A DNA stretch of 64,000 bases from contig CP106741.1 in NCBI GenBank assembly GCA_030323305.1, forward strand, positions 3,843,501 through 3,907,500, in the 5' to 3' direction. This document shows, piece after piece, positions 9,551 through 20,629 of the stretch; positions within the stretch are counted from its first letter, which is position 1; every line of letters begins with the position of its first letter. The position numbers were made by a program, and so were the translations under genes. This DNA comes from Paenibacillus sp. CC-CFT747. GTDB taxonomy: Bacteria; Bacillota; Bacilli; Paenibacillales; NBRC-103111. A model generated the notes under the pieces. The model saw only the letters and a program-made list of their open reading frames with translations, ran no database searches and was not told the origin of the DNA.

Positions 9551-12500
9551 ATGACAAAGTGGAACAGACTGTTGCTCGTAGCATTGGTTTTGGCCGTGGG
9601 ACTCCAGTGGATCCCGTCGGGAATCGTTCTGGCGGGGAAGTATGACTCCACCCTGCAGGAATCTCCAAATGTGCGGCATGTGACTGGCTTTTATCCTTCC
9701 ATCAAGATCGATGACTTCAACACACCGGATTCGGTGGACGCCCCGGGGAAATGGAGCAAGGGAGAAGGAGTGTCGGAAGTCCGTTATACGGCCAAAACGG
9801 CAAACAGTCCGGGATCTCCATATGAAGGCACCCATGTTCTGGAGGCCGTATCGGGACAGGTCAAGGCGTACGAGTGGCGAACGATGTACAAGGAATTTTC
9901 CGTCCCCCTTGACCTCTCGAGCGTAAAGTACCTGACGTTTGCCGCCAATGCCTATGGCTGGAAAACCGAGGATTATTTGATTCGGGTAAGCCTGTACAAT
10001 GGCGACGACAAGTTCCAAAGCATCGTAAAGATCAATCCCAACGGCTGGAATGAGGTTGGCGTATCCGTCGCGGACTGGGCAAACCGAAACCGGATTACCA
10101 AGATCGAATTCTCTTTCATGCTTAATTACGATCTCGCCGGCTTGCGGGACGGCGACCCGGGCTATGCCTGGTGGGGCGGCAATTACCAGATTGACCTTTT
10201 GAGCGGTTCGAATACGCTCGACATGGATTTCAACACCGAGGGGGAGACAGAGGGCTTTACGGCCCAGGGCGCCTCAGCCAGTGCAGCGGGAGGAGAACTG
10301 AACCTTACCGTAACGGATACCGCTCCCGTGCTGGTTTCCCCGCCGCTGCTTCACAATATTGGATCGCTGAACACCTTGGAAGTCAGCATGAGCAACAATT
10401 CCGCGTTCGACCGGGTCCGGATCGATTGGATCACCGAGGAGAGCCCGGAGTGGAATGAAGCCAAGTCGGCGGTGTTCGACATTCAGCCCAATAGCAGCGG
10501 ATACGCGGATTACGATTTCAATTTGTCCGCCAATTCCCTTTGGACCGGGCTGCTGAAGCAGTTCAAGCTTACTTTTCTCAGTAGTAACGGAGCGAGCTCG
10601 GGTCAGATCGGGATTGACAAAATCGGATTCAAGAATTTGGCTCCCATCGTCGTCTATCCCGGTGAGATCAGCAGGCATGAGCTGACAGGTTCCCTTGACA
10701 AGATCGTCATCGCAGGGTCCATCAAGCCGGAAGCTCTCACCAAATACGGATCGGGAAGCCTTGCCTTTTTTGAACTGCAGCCTTACGAGGATGAGAAGGC
10801 ATTAACCGGGAAAACCCCTCTATCCGAAGCAAGTGTCTCGGCGAACTTTTCGTTTGAAACGGACTTGAAAGACACGAACGGGCGCTCCAGACTGTTTTCC
10901 AAATTTGCCGTAGCGGCCCGTCTTGCGGACGGTTCCTACGAACTGATTGACCGGGCTCACTACGTCACGAATCCGGAAGCGCTTGCGCCGAATCGATATC
11001 CCTTCCCAACAGCGGCAAGTAAAAGGGTCTGCAGGTGCAGATGATTGGCGACGCAGAGGATCTGGGCATCAGCCATGCCGCTTTGAACGTGACTTATACG
11101 GGCGCGTTGTATATCGATGGCAATGTGAACCCCGCTAACACGGTGGTTTACGAGTATGAAGGCCAGAACTACTACTTCAAGAAAAATTGGGTCGAGGCGA
11201 ACGATAACAATATCAAAAGCTTGTCGGATAACGGTGTGACGGTCTCCCTAATCCTGCTCGCCTACAAAGAAAATATGGACGGCACGACGCCTAACCGCTA
11301 CCTGATCCATCCGGACGCGGGCGATAACGGAATTGTCTATGCTTTCAATACGACCGATGAGACCGGCACCAATTACTATAAGGCGATTACCGCCTTCCTG
11401 GCTGACCGGTATACCCGTGAGGACCAGCAGTACGGGAGAGCGGTCAATTACATCGTCGGCAACGAGGTAGACGCGGCCGAGGCCTGGTATAACATGGGAT
11501 CCGGCAAATCGGTCGGAGAGTTTATCGAGGATTACGGCCGGACCGTGCGCCTGACGAACACGGTTCTCAAGAGCCGTTACAGCCAGGCAAGAGTCTACAT
11601 CTCCCTGACGCATAACTGGGATGAGGATCTGCCGTCCACTGGAACCAACTACGACGGCCGGATGATCGTCGACACGCTGCAGCAAGAAATGATGAGCCAA
11701 GGCGATATCCCTTGGAACATCGCCTATCATCCTTATCCGGAAAACCTGTTCGATCCGAAGGCATGGAATGCTCCCACTTCGACGGACCGGTTTGATACCA
11801 AGAAGATCACCTTCAAGAACCTGCATGTCCTCGTCGACTATTTGAAGCAGTCCCGTATGCTGTATAACGGCGAGCCTCGTCGGATCATCCTGTCCGAGCA
11901 GGGCTTCCACAGTCTGGACAATTCCCTTGAAGGACAGAAGATACAGGCTGCGGCCTATGCTTATGCCTATTACATCACAAATTTTCTCGACGGCATCGAT
12001 TCGTTTATTCTCCACCGCCATGTGGACCACGCGGGGGAATACGGCTTGAACCTTGGGCTCTGGACGCACGACCCGGACATCAGCGGAGCAAAAAACATCC
12101 CGTATGAACACAAGTATATTTACGATGTGTTCAAGTACATCGATACGAGCCGCTCCCTTGAGGTAACGGAATTCGCTAAGTCTATCATCGGCATTTCCGA
12201 TTGGAGAGAGATCGCACCGGCTTTTGATCCGGCAAAGCTCGCTCTCCGGGAAATTCCGCAGGAAAACCCAGCGGTCCGGATTGAGCCGAAGCAGTTGAAA
12301 GACGCGAAGATGATCTCCGATTTTGAAAGTACGGATGACGGCTGGGCAAAGGCGGAATATGTCTCCCGGGTGGAGTCCGACAGTTCCCTGCAGCTAAACG
12401 GCGCCCGTTCCCTAAAAGCGGTCCTCATGAACAGCGGTGTCCAATTGGGAGAAAGTGCGGGGGTTTCTAAATCATTCGACACACCCTTTAGCTTTAAGCG

Positions 12501-12801
12501 CAAGCCCTATCTGTTCTTTGGCATCCATCCGACTGACGGGCCAGCCTCCGGCACTTACACGGCACGCATTAAGGTTTACAGCGGAAGTCATGTTTTGGAA
12601 GCCGCCGCTGATGTAAAGCCGCAAGAATGGAGCACTATTGCCGTGAACCTGAACGATTGGGCCTATAAAGAACAGGTGACCAAAATCAAAATCTGGCTGG
12701 AACCGACGGACCGAGTTCGCTGGGCGGCCGGCAGTTTCCATATGGATGCCATTGGTATGGCGGAAGGAGTAACAGGAGACGCACAAAAAATCTTACAGTA
12801 A
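9551..12801 (+). CDS. secreted DUF5722-like TIM-barrel protein with flanking carbohydrate-binding modules, one frameshift
   Basis: About 1083 residues after repair of a missing A near 11026. A signal peptide (LLLVALVLAVGLQW) is followed by two jelly-roll modules (~52-218 beginning IDDFNTPDS and ~222-364 beginning LDMDFNTEG), a TIM-barrel-like core (~365-900) and a third jelly-roll module (~920-1072, MISDFESTDDGW). The core resembles the family I know as DUF5722. Two glutamates stand where clan GH-A glycosidases keep theirs: E639 in IVGNEVD and E783 in ILSEQGF, both at the ends of predicted strands. A retaining endo- or exo-glycosidase is therefore inferred; no activity can be named. It sits between two rhamnosidase-like genes in the same locus, with AAGGAGG before the ATG. 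Confidence 0.7.
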
Positions 12802-12882
12802 ATCAAGGGAGAACAGGCAGGGAGGGACCGGCAGCCAGGCCGCGTCAACTCTCTGCCTTTCTCAGGGAGAAGGAAAATTCCT

Positions 12883-15185
12883 ATGAAAACGGACTGGCAG
12901 GCGGAATGGATCTGGATCAAGCTGCCGCAGGATACACCCAATGTATATTTGGAGGCTAGAAAAGAATTTTTGCTGGACGCGGCGCCTCTCCGTGCGAAAC
13001 TTTTCATTTCCGCAAACCAGGAATACCGGGCCTATTTGAACGGTAAGGAAATCGGAAGAGGCCCGTCTCCCTCCGATCAGCACTGGAAATATTACGACGA
13101 ATACGAGTTGGAAAGGGACTTGCTGCCAGGGAAAAATGTTCTCGCGGTGCTCTCGTATAACTTCGGCACAACGGATATCGTCACCGGGCAGATGCAGGGG
13201 GCGGGCGGGATGATTGCGGAGCTTGAAATGGCAACCGGATCCGGAATGATCACCATGGCAAGCGATTCCACCTGGAAGGTGCGCAGGTCACCCCGGTGGG
13301 TGGAACAAGTTTCCAGGCAGCATCTCTGGAATGGGTTTCGCGAGATTTACAGGGCTGACCGGGAAGACGGATGGGAAGGTGTCCGGTATGACGACTCCGG
13401 CTGGGAGGGTGCGATCGGACTGGAACGGCCCGGTGCACCGGATGCCCGATGGCCGAGGCTTCTGCCTCGGGAGATCCCTTTTCTGCACCGGGAACTCTTG
13501 AAGCCGGAAGCCATCGTCCGAACGGATGCCAACTTCGGCTGGATCGGGGGAAGAGACCATGTTGGCTTCTTCCGACCAAGTTTGCGGCATGACCATCGAT
13601 GCGAGGAAACCCGGTTCTCTTCCTGGGGTTGTCTTCGATTACTCCAAGGAGGTGGTCGGGTACCCCGAATTGGAGCTTACGGCGCCCGAAGGCGGTGTGC
13701 TGCAGCTATGGTACGGGGAGTCGCTGGATCTGAAGCTCTACGATACCTTCGTGTTGAAGCATGGGGAAAACCGGCTGAAGCCGTTCGGCCGGCGGGCGTT
13801 CCGTTTTCTGTACGTGACGTTGCAAGCCGCTCCGTCCTCCGTCACCATTTCCCGGCTGGAGACCGAGTCCGTGCATTACGATTTTGGCCCGGCCGGCCTG
13901 TTCCACTGCAGCGATCCCCTGCTGAACCGGATATGGGAAATCGGCACCTACACGACGCTGGTGAACAGCCAGGATCACTTGGAAGACTGCCCGCTGCGGG
14001 AGAAGGCGCTGTGGGTGGCGGACGCCGTGGTGATGGGCAAGGTCATCTACCATGTATTTGGTGACGAACTTCTGCTCCGGAAGTGCCTCCTGCAGGGTGC
14101 CCGAATCCAGAATGAGGACGGATCGATACCCGGTACAGGGCCCGAGCGAAACTCGTTCATGCTTCCGGACTTCAATGCGCACTGGCTGTTCGGCGTGTAC
14201 CAGCATTGGCTTTTCTCGCAAGACCGGTCCTTCCTTGCCAAAGTGTGGCCTTCCGTCTGCCGGCTTATGGAATGGTTTCAAAAGCAGGAGGATGAGGACG
14301 GCCTCTTCGCTCGAGCCGACAGGCCGGGCTGGTGGTGCTTTATCGACTGGGCGGATTATATTGACCGCAGGGACCGGGTCACCGCTATGTCCTGCTTCTA
14401 CTACAAAGCGCTGCGAACAGCGGCGGACCTGGCCCTAGCGGGTGGTGAAACAAACCATGCAGACGAATGGCTTAAGCGGTCGGGCCGCCTTCGGGAAGCC
14501 ATCCGCGGGAAGATGCGTGTTCCGTGCTCCCCTGTATTCGCTGACTGCATCGAAGCGGGAGGACTATCAGCTTCCATAACGGCCCAAACCAATTTTGCCG
14601 CCATTTGGTGTGGGGTGATGGAGCAGGAAGAGGCCAACCACTTCCTGGATGAATGGTTCCTGCAAGGACGGACGCCGGAGCTGAAAGGGGCCTTCTTCTA
14701 TCATATTGTGCTGGAAAGCCTGGTTCGGCTTAACCGGGTGGAGGAGGCGCTCGGCTTGGTCCGTTCGTACTGGGGAGGCATGGTGGAGAGGGGGCTGCGA
14801 CCTGGTGGGAGACATTCGATCCGTCCACTCCTGCCTGTACGGTGCCCAGCCCGTACCAAGGCAACACGCCGACCTATCTGATGGACCATATCCCGGTGAG
14901 CTTCTGTCACGGCTGGGGGCTTCTCCCACTTATGTGCTGACGCAGTTTGTTTTGGGAATGGATGTGTCCGAATCGGGAGGTGGGGCGATCCGCTTCGAGC
15001 CCCATCCAGGCGGTCTGGATTGGGCGGAAGGCACCGTCCCCACCCGCTACGGCCCTGTCCGCGCGGCGTGGAAGAAAGGGGAAGACGGCGTGCTCGATTG
15101 CACTTTGTCCGTTCCCGCCGGCGTAAAGGTGCTGCTCAGCGGCCGTCACCGCGTCACCGTTCGGGAGGGAGGAGAGGGATTATAG
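12883..15185 (+). CDS. GH78 alpha-L-rhamnosidase, three frameshifts
   Basis: Releases terminal alpha-L-rhamnose. Reconstructed length about 768 residues without signal peptide. N-terminal beta-sandwich domains (AEWIWIKLP, FISANQEYRAYLNG, DSTWKVRRSP) precede the (alpha/alpha)6 barrel with SQDHLEDCPLREKALWVADA, the position of the DCP-R-E-R catalytic motif of the family, and later GAATWWETFDP and SFCHGWGASPTY. The frame breaks near 13548 in GGGGG (two missing bases or one extra), near 14803 and near 14916 (one missing G each). After repair the family continues smoothly to the stop at 15185. It follows the DUF5722-like gene by 81 bases. Closest call is GH78; a paralogue of the gene at 7379. Confidence 0.8.
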
Positions 15186-15295
15186 GGGATGACAGCAGAA
15201 AGTGGAACCTGGTTTCAGGCAGCGGACACTGTCGTCCGAATGTATATCCACATCGAGAAGCGGCATCATCGCAACCATTAATGGAGGTGGATCGA

Positions 15296-18200
15296 ATGAA
15301 AAGAAATCGCACTTTCCGAACGCTCGTGACCGTGCTTATTTTCCTCATCATCTGCACCGGGTTTCCCGTTCCCTTTGGTGCTTCGGCAGCGGGGACAACG
15401 ACTTCCATCAACTATGAGTTTAATGAAGACGGCAATGCCGAAGGCTGGATGAAGTCCCGGAACGGTGTGGAGAGCTATCAGGTACAGGAGGGAAGCCTGC
15501 AGCTGAAATTAAACAAAGCGGATCCGTTTTGGTATGGGCCGGATCCCGTCGGGCTGACGGCTTCCGCCGATCAATCGTTTACCGTGCGGATGCGGGCGAC
15601 CAAGGAGACTCCGTCGCCGTCTATTTCGATACCGATCTTTACCCGGGACTCTCCGAAAGCAAGAGAATCCTGATTCCGATTAAATCCGATGGGGAGTTTC
15701 ACGAGTATACCGTGAGCGCGGGTACTCATCCGAACTGGAAAGGAATCGTACGGAGGCTGAGAATGGACTTGGAGCCGGCCGCGAGCGTGCCCTCCGAAAT
15801 CAGTATCGATTACATTCGGATCGCGGAGCATTCGGATTTCAGCTTTGAATTCTTCAGCGGAACGGACGGCTGGCGTTCCGTCCGGGATTTAAGCGAACTT
15901 AAAGCGCAATCCGGAAGTGTTTCAGCTGCGGTATATGGATCCGCCCCAGCCATGGAGTCGGGCATCATTGGAGAGCCGGCAGACAAACTGGGCGAAATCA
16001 AAATCAGAACCCGGGTGTCCGGCGGGACCGCGGATGCTCTGCAGGTATCCTTCACGACGGATGAATTTCCGGATTATACGGAAGACAATGAAATCCGTAT
16101 TCCCATCTCTCCCGATGGGAACTACCAGGAATACGTAGTCAAAATGTGGGAGCATCCGTCTTGGAAGGGCACGATCCGGACCGTTCGTCTCCGTCTGGAT
16201 TATACGGGGTCTGTGGGAGAAGCGTCATGGGAAACCGACTATGTCCGGTTCCAAAGCGTTGCTCTGCCGGTGTACGACTGGAACAAAGACGGCGACTCCC
16301 AAGGGTGGATTCCCATCCATCATCTCACTCCCCTCAGCATTGCGAACGGGTTGCTGCGGACAACGGTCACCGGCTCGGATCCTAACTTAGGGATTGATAA
16401 CCTGAAAGGCGTGATTGGGGAGAGGGACAAAACCCTTAAGATCCGGATGGCTGCAACAGCGGGCAATTTCGTATCCGTTTTCTTTGCGACGGACACTGCG
16501 TCCGGTTATGCGGAAACGCGCCGGTTCGACTTTACCATTACGGCGGACGGGGCGATGAGGGAATATGTGATTCCCGTTGGCGACCACCCGATGTGGAAAG
16601 GGAAGATCACGAAGCTGCGCCTCGACCTGGAGGGTGGGGATCGTACGAATGCCGTCCTAACTCTTGATGAAGTGCGGTTCGTATCCAGTCCTGCAGGTGC
16701 CAACTTATCCGTAAAGCGCTCCAAGCCGGCTCTGCATGCCGGGGAGGATGCTGAAATTACGGTTGATATCTCGAACACCGGGGGAAAAGCATTCTTCAGC
16801 CCTCAGGCGGAGCTTATCCTTTCCGGGGGCTGGGGATGGATGGAGGGGAAAGTGTTCAACCTCTACCGGATCTGCACCCCGGGGATACGAAGACCGTCAC
16901 TTGGAAAATAAAAGCGGCATCGGAAAGTGCATCGGGAGTCGGGGTCCATCTCCATGCCGCAGGATACGAACAAGGCTATTCCGTTGCCCTGCCCGTCCTA
17001 AAGGAAAACAAAGCGCTGCCGGGCGGCAGGCCGGACGGTACGCGGGCCTATGTGGACCCTGTGACCGGTGATGCTGTGCTGGAGAATCCGAGCATCCGCT
17101 TCGTGGCCCCCAAATCAGGCTTCGGGTATGGGCAGTATCAGGTCTATGGATGGGAGGACGAACAGGGCTGGAAGCTGATGGCGAGCACGCAGCCGTTTGC
17201 CGGTGCCGTTGTGCGTCAAGGGGATAACAGCGCGGAAACCGTCGCTTTCCACCCAACCCGGGCCGAGGCCGGAGGTGAGGCAGGTGAGCAGAGGCTTACG
17301 TTCCAGGGAGAGACAACGGATTCCGCAGGCAGAAGTTGGAGCTACGAATTTGGGTTTGCTCTGAAGAACGACGATGTACAAATTCGGGCCCAGCAGCATA
17401 TTCAATCAGATAAAGATGCCGAACTGCTGAATATGACTGGACCGGTCCTTACAGTAGGGGAAGGAAGCTTCGGCAGCGCGAAAGAGGAAGCCTTATTCCC
17501 GGGGCTCGAATGGCTGGTTGGAGACGAAGTATCCTCCAGCAAGCTGGATATTCACACACCGGACTCTTTGCGTCTCGTTCCTCATCCGTACAAGATTACG
17601 GTTCCGTTAATGGCGGTCCGCCAAGGCGGGCAGCTCGTCAGCTTGAGCTGGGACCCTCATCAGAAATGGGATGGAGTCCATGAGCTTCCAGCAGCTAAAT
17701 TCGCTTCGCCCAACTGGGTCGAGAACCAAAGCAACCACGTGATGGGGCTGTCCGCGTTAAGCGTGCCGACCTGGGTAAAGGAAAATCAGGAGCTTGCCAA
17801 AACGGCGTATCCTTTGAAGGCTGGGCAGCCGATCGAACTTAAAGCCGGAATCACGGTCTCGAAAGCGGATTCCGTTGCCAAAGCGGTGGACTTGTATATG
17901 AAGCAGGAAGGCGCACTGCCTGCTGCTCCGCAGGTCTATGATTTTAAACAACAAGTAGACCTTGGTTTAGATGCGTATCTGCGAACCTACTGGGATTCGG
18001 CAACGAGCGGTTGGCGCCATGTCAACATCTTGTCTTGGGGAACGAATCAGTATCCTGCCGACATGGTAAGCCTTAAGCTCTTGGGCATGTCTGAGCCGGA
18101 CCGGAAACCGGAAGTGGAGCAGGTCATCTCGCAGGCGCTCGGCGCCATGGCAGACAAGAAGAAGCTGGGCGATCCGGATTACCATATCCCGCAGTTTCAG

Positions 18201-19340
18201 GCTGCTTTCCATGTCGGATACATGGAGGAGATGCTGGCAGGATTGAAAGGGGAGATGCAGGCTCTTATGGACACTCAGGATGCTACAGGCGCCTGGGTAT
18301 ACGACAGAGAGAATGCCTTTAATCCTCCCCTCGGCAAAAACGGCACTCCCCTTTTCGGACAGACGGCTCTGAACGCAAAGCAGTTGTTGAAATATGCGGC
18401 CATGACAGGCAATAAGCAAGCGGAAGAGGCGGGCTTTAAGGGACTTGCCGCCCTGGGTTCTATGGGGGAAGTGCCGCGTGCCGGTCAGCCGTGGGAGGTC
18501 CCTCTGCATGCGCCCGATATCCTTGCCGCAGGAAATGCCGCAGGAGCTTACCTTCAGGCCTATAAGATGACCGGTGAGGACCGTTATCTGCGAAAATCCG
18601 CCCAATGGGCGCAAGCAGGCCTGCCCTTTGTCTACACCTGGGGAGTGCAGGAGCGGCCTATGATGGAATATGGCACCATCCCCATCTTCGGTGCTTCCGC
18701 TTACATTAACTCCTGGCTGGCTTCACCCGTGCAGTGGAACGGTCTTGTATATGCTTATGAAGTGCTGGATCTCGCCCGCTACGACAGCTCCGGGCCTTGG
18801 AAGCAGATAGCGGACGGAATATTGGCCAGCGCGGAGAAGCAGCAGGCGTCCGGTAAGGATGAAGTGTGGAGAGGCGGCTATCCGGACAACTGGAGATTGA
18901 TTTCCAACAGCCGTTCGGACACCGTTATGCTGAATCCCGAGGAAATTGTAAAGACAATCTTTATGAAACGGTTCGTGGAAGGAAAGGGGCCGAATCCCGA
19001 CGTCCAATCCGTTTCCATTCCCGGCTGTCCTGGGCCTGTTCTCGATAAACGGGAATGCGCCGAAGCTCGCGTAACTTCTCTGGCGGATATCAGGAATACT
19101 TCTCCCGCCGACACGAAGCATCTCCTATCCTTTGAGCTGGCTTATCCAGCCGGTGAAACAAGTCATGTACTGATAGCCATGAGGGAGAAACCGCGAAAAA
19201 TAACGATCAACGACGTCGTGGTGAACGAAACCGATGACTTGAACGGCGCCCCTGAGGGATGGGCCTATCAGGAAGATAGCCGGTATTTGCTGCTGAAGGT
19301 CCCACATTCCGGACAGGATCAAGTCATGATTTATTATTAA
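15296..19340 (+). CDS. secreted 1348-residue protein: three carbohydrate-binding-like repeats, NEW3-like domain and alpha-helical toroid; two frameshifts
   Basis: A signal peptide (VTVLIFLIICTGF) is followed by three homologous ~140-residue modules (about 39-178, 182-318, 325-465), each ending with HPxWKG then a strand DLE/RLDY: THPNWKGIVRRLRMDLE, EHPSWKGTIRTVRLRLD, DHPMWKGKITKLRLDLE. Next comes an Ig-like NEW3-type segment (~470-572, VDISNTGGK, PDLHPGDTKTVTWKI). The rest is a beta-rich segment and an (alpha/alpha) toroid-like region (ILSWGTNQYPADM, GAYLQAYKMTGEDRYL). I do not recognise the catalytic family; it could be a lyase or hydrolase on the same polymer as its neighbours. One G is missing near 15600 and near 16838. 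Start ATG 15296 follows GGAGGTGG by 5 bases. Confidence 0.65.
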
Positions 19341-19347
19341 CAAGAAG

Positions 19348-19415
19348 AGCGGAAAGCGGCTGCATCCCACTAGACAATACAGCATTGCCGGAGGGGCGAC
19401 CGTTTTCCGCTTTTT
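19348..19415 (+). terminator. possible long-loop terminator
   Basis: AGCGGAAA (19348-19355) pairs with TTTCCGCT (19404-19411), followed by a T tract. The 48-nt loop makes it weaker than the other terminators in this window. It sits just after the large secreted protein and before the oxidoreductase. Confidence 0.35.
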
Positions 19416-19449
19416 CCTTCTAGTGGAAAAGGAAATAGGGGGTAAGCCG

Positions 19450-20511
19450 ATGGAACACAAGATAAAGCTGGGCATTATCGGGACGGGAAATATTTTTAAA
19501 GCAGCCCATCTTAAACCGCTTTTAGAGCACCCTGAAGTGGAGATTGCAGCCGTCTGTGACGTAAACAAGGAGCGGGTGGAGGAGTACGCGGACCACTATA
19601 AGATTCCTTACGCCTATACGAATTATCAGGATCTGCTGAAGCATGAGGAAATTGACGCTATCGATATCTGCACACCGAATCTTTTCCATTCGGAAATAGC
19701 TATTGCCGGTCTGAAGGCCGGCAAGCATGTTTTTGTGGAGAAGCCGGATGCCGTCAACCCTGAAGAAGCACAGAAAATGGCGGACGTGGCAAAGGAAAGC
19801 GGAAGAGTATTGATGGCCATGCGCAACAATCGGTTTACGGCAGCCTCCCGTTATTTAAAGCTCTTTATCGATGGCGGCGGAATGGGGGAAATCTATACCG
19901 GACGCTGTGGTTGGATCCGCCGCAGAGGCATTCCGGGCAAAGGAGGCTGGTTTACAACGAAGGAGCTGTCAGGCGGCGGCCCCCTGATCGACCTTGGTGT
20001 GCATATGATTGATCTGGCCGTCTGGCTCATGGGCAATCCTAAACCGATTGCGGTGACCGGGGCCACCTATACGAAATTCGCGAATAACGACATGTCCGAT
20101 TCTATCGACAGCGATTTCGGGGAGAAGAAAGAAGATGGAATGTTCGATGTAGAGGACCTGGCCACCGGCTTTATCCGTTTCGATAACGGGGCAACCCTGC
20201 AGATTGAGTTCAGCTGGGCGTCCAATATTGAAGAAGGAACCAATTATGTTGAGCTGAGAGGCACGAAGGCAGGATCCCGCATTCAAAATGGGCAGCTCAA
20301 AATTTTCACGGAAACAATGGGTGAGCTTACCGATCTGGTACCGGTTTTAAAACAGAACGAGGCACCTCATGGGGAGCATTTGAAGCATTTCATCGATGTC
20401 GTAAAAGGTCGCAGCGTGCCCATCCTTACTCCCGAGCAGGGAGTGGATATGATCAAAATATTGTCCGCCCTTTATCAGTCGGCCGAATCCGGTAAAGAAG
20501 TGAGGATGTAG
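19450..20511 (+). CDS. Gfo/Idh/MocA-family NAD(P)-dependent sugar oxidoreductase
   Basis: A 353-residue oxidoreductase of the glucose-fructose/inositol dehydrogenase family. The N-terminal Rossmann motif GTGNIFKAAH, the conserved EKP (HVFVEKPDA) and the C-terminal alpha/beta domain with GGGPLIDLGVHMIDLAVWLMG are all present. The His in GVHMID is the usual catalytic position. Start ATG 19450 lies behind an AGGGGGT site; an in-frame GTG at 19423 is less well placed. It is the last gene of the + strand glycan locus and probably oxidises or epimerises a released sugar. No frameshift. The substrate cannot be assigned from sequence. Confidence 0.85.
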   Translation: MEHKIKLGIIGTGNIFKAAHLKPLLEHPEVEIAAVCDVNKERVEEYADHYKIPYAYTNYQDLLKHEEIDAIDICTPNLFHSEIAIAGLKAGKHVFVEKPDAVNPEEAQKMADVAKESGRVLMAMRNNRFTAASRYLKLFIDGGGMGEIYTGRCGWIRRRGIPGKGGWFTTKELSGGGPLIDLGVHMIDLAVWLMGNPKPIAVTGATYTKFANNDMSDSIDSDFGEKKEDGMFDVEDLATGFIRFDNGATLQIEFSWASNIEEGTNYVELRGTKAGSRIQNGQLKIFTETMGELTDLVPVLKQNEAPHGEHLKHFIDVVKGRSVPILTPEQGVDMIKILSALYQSAESGKEVRM

Positions 20512-20572
20512 GATGATCGGGGCCGAGGGGCAGCCTGCCGGCTTAAGCGGATAAATACGGAGGCTTCTCGTG

Positions 20573-20605
20573 AAAAAGGCGCAGCTGCTTAGCTGCGCCT
20601 CTTTT
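20573..20605. terminator. bidirectional intrinsic terminator
   Basis: Perfect 10-bp stem AGGCGCAGCT (20577-20586) and AGCTGCGCCT (20591-20600) with a GCTT loop, flanked by A5 on the left and CTTTT on the right. It works for both strands and separates the oxidoreductase from the convergent PhoX-like gene. Confidence 0.85.
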
Positions 20606-20629
20606 CATCGTTACTGGCTTAAAATCCGG

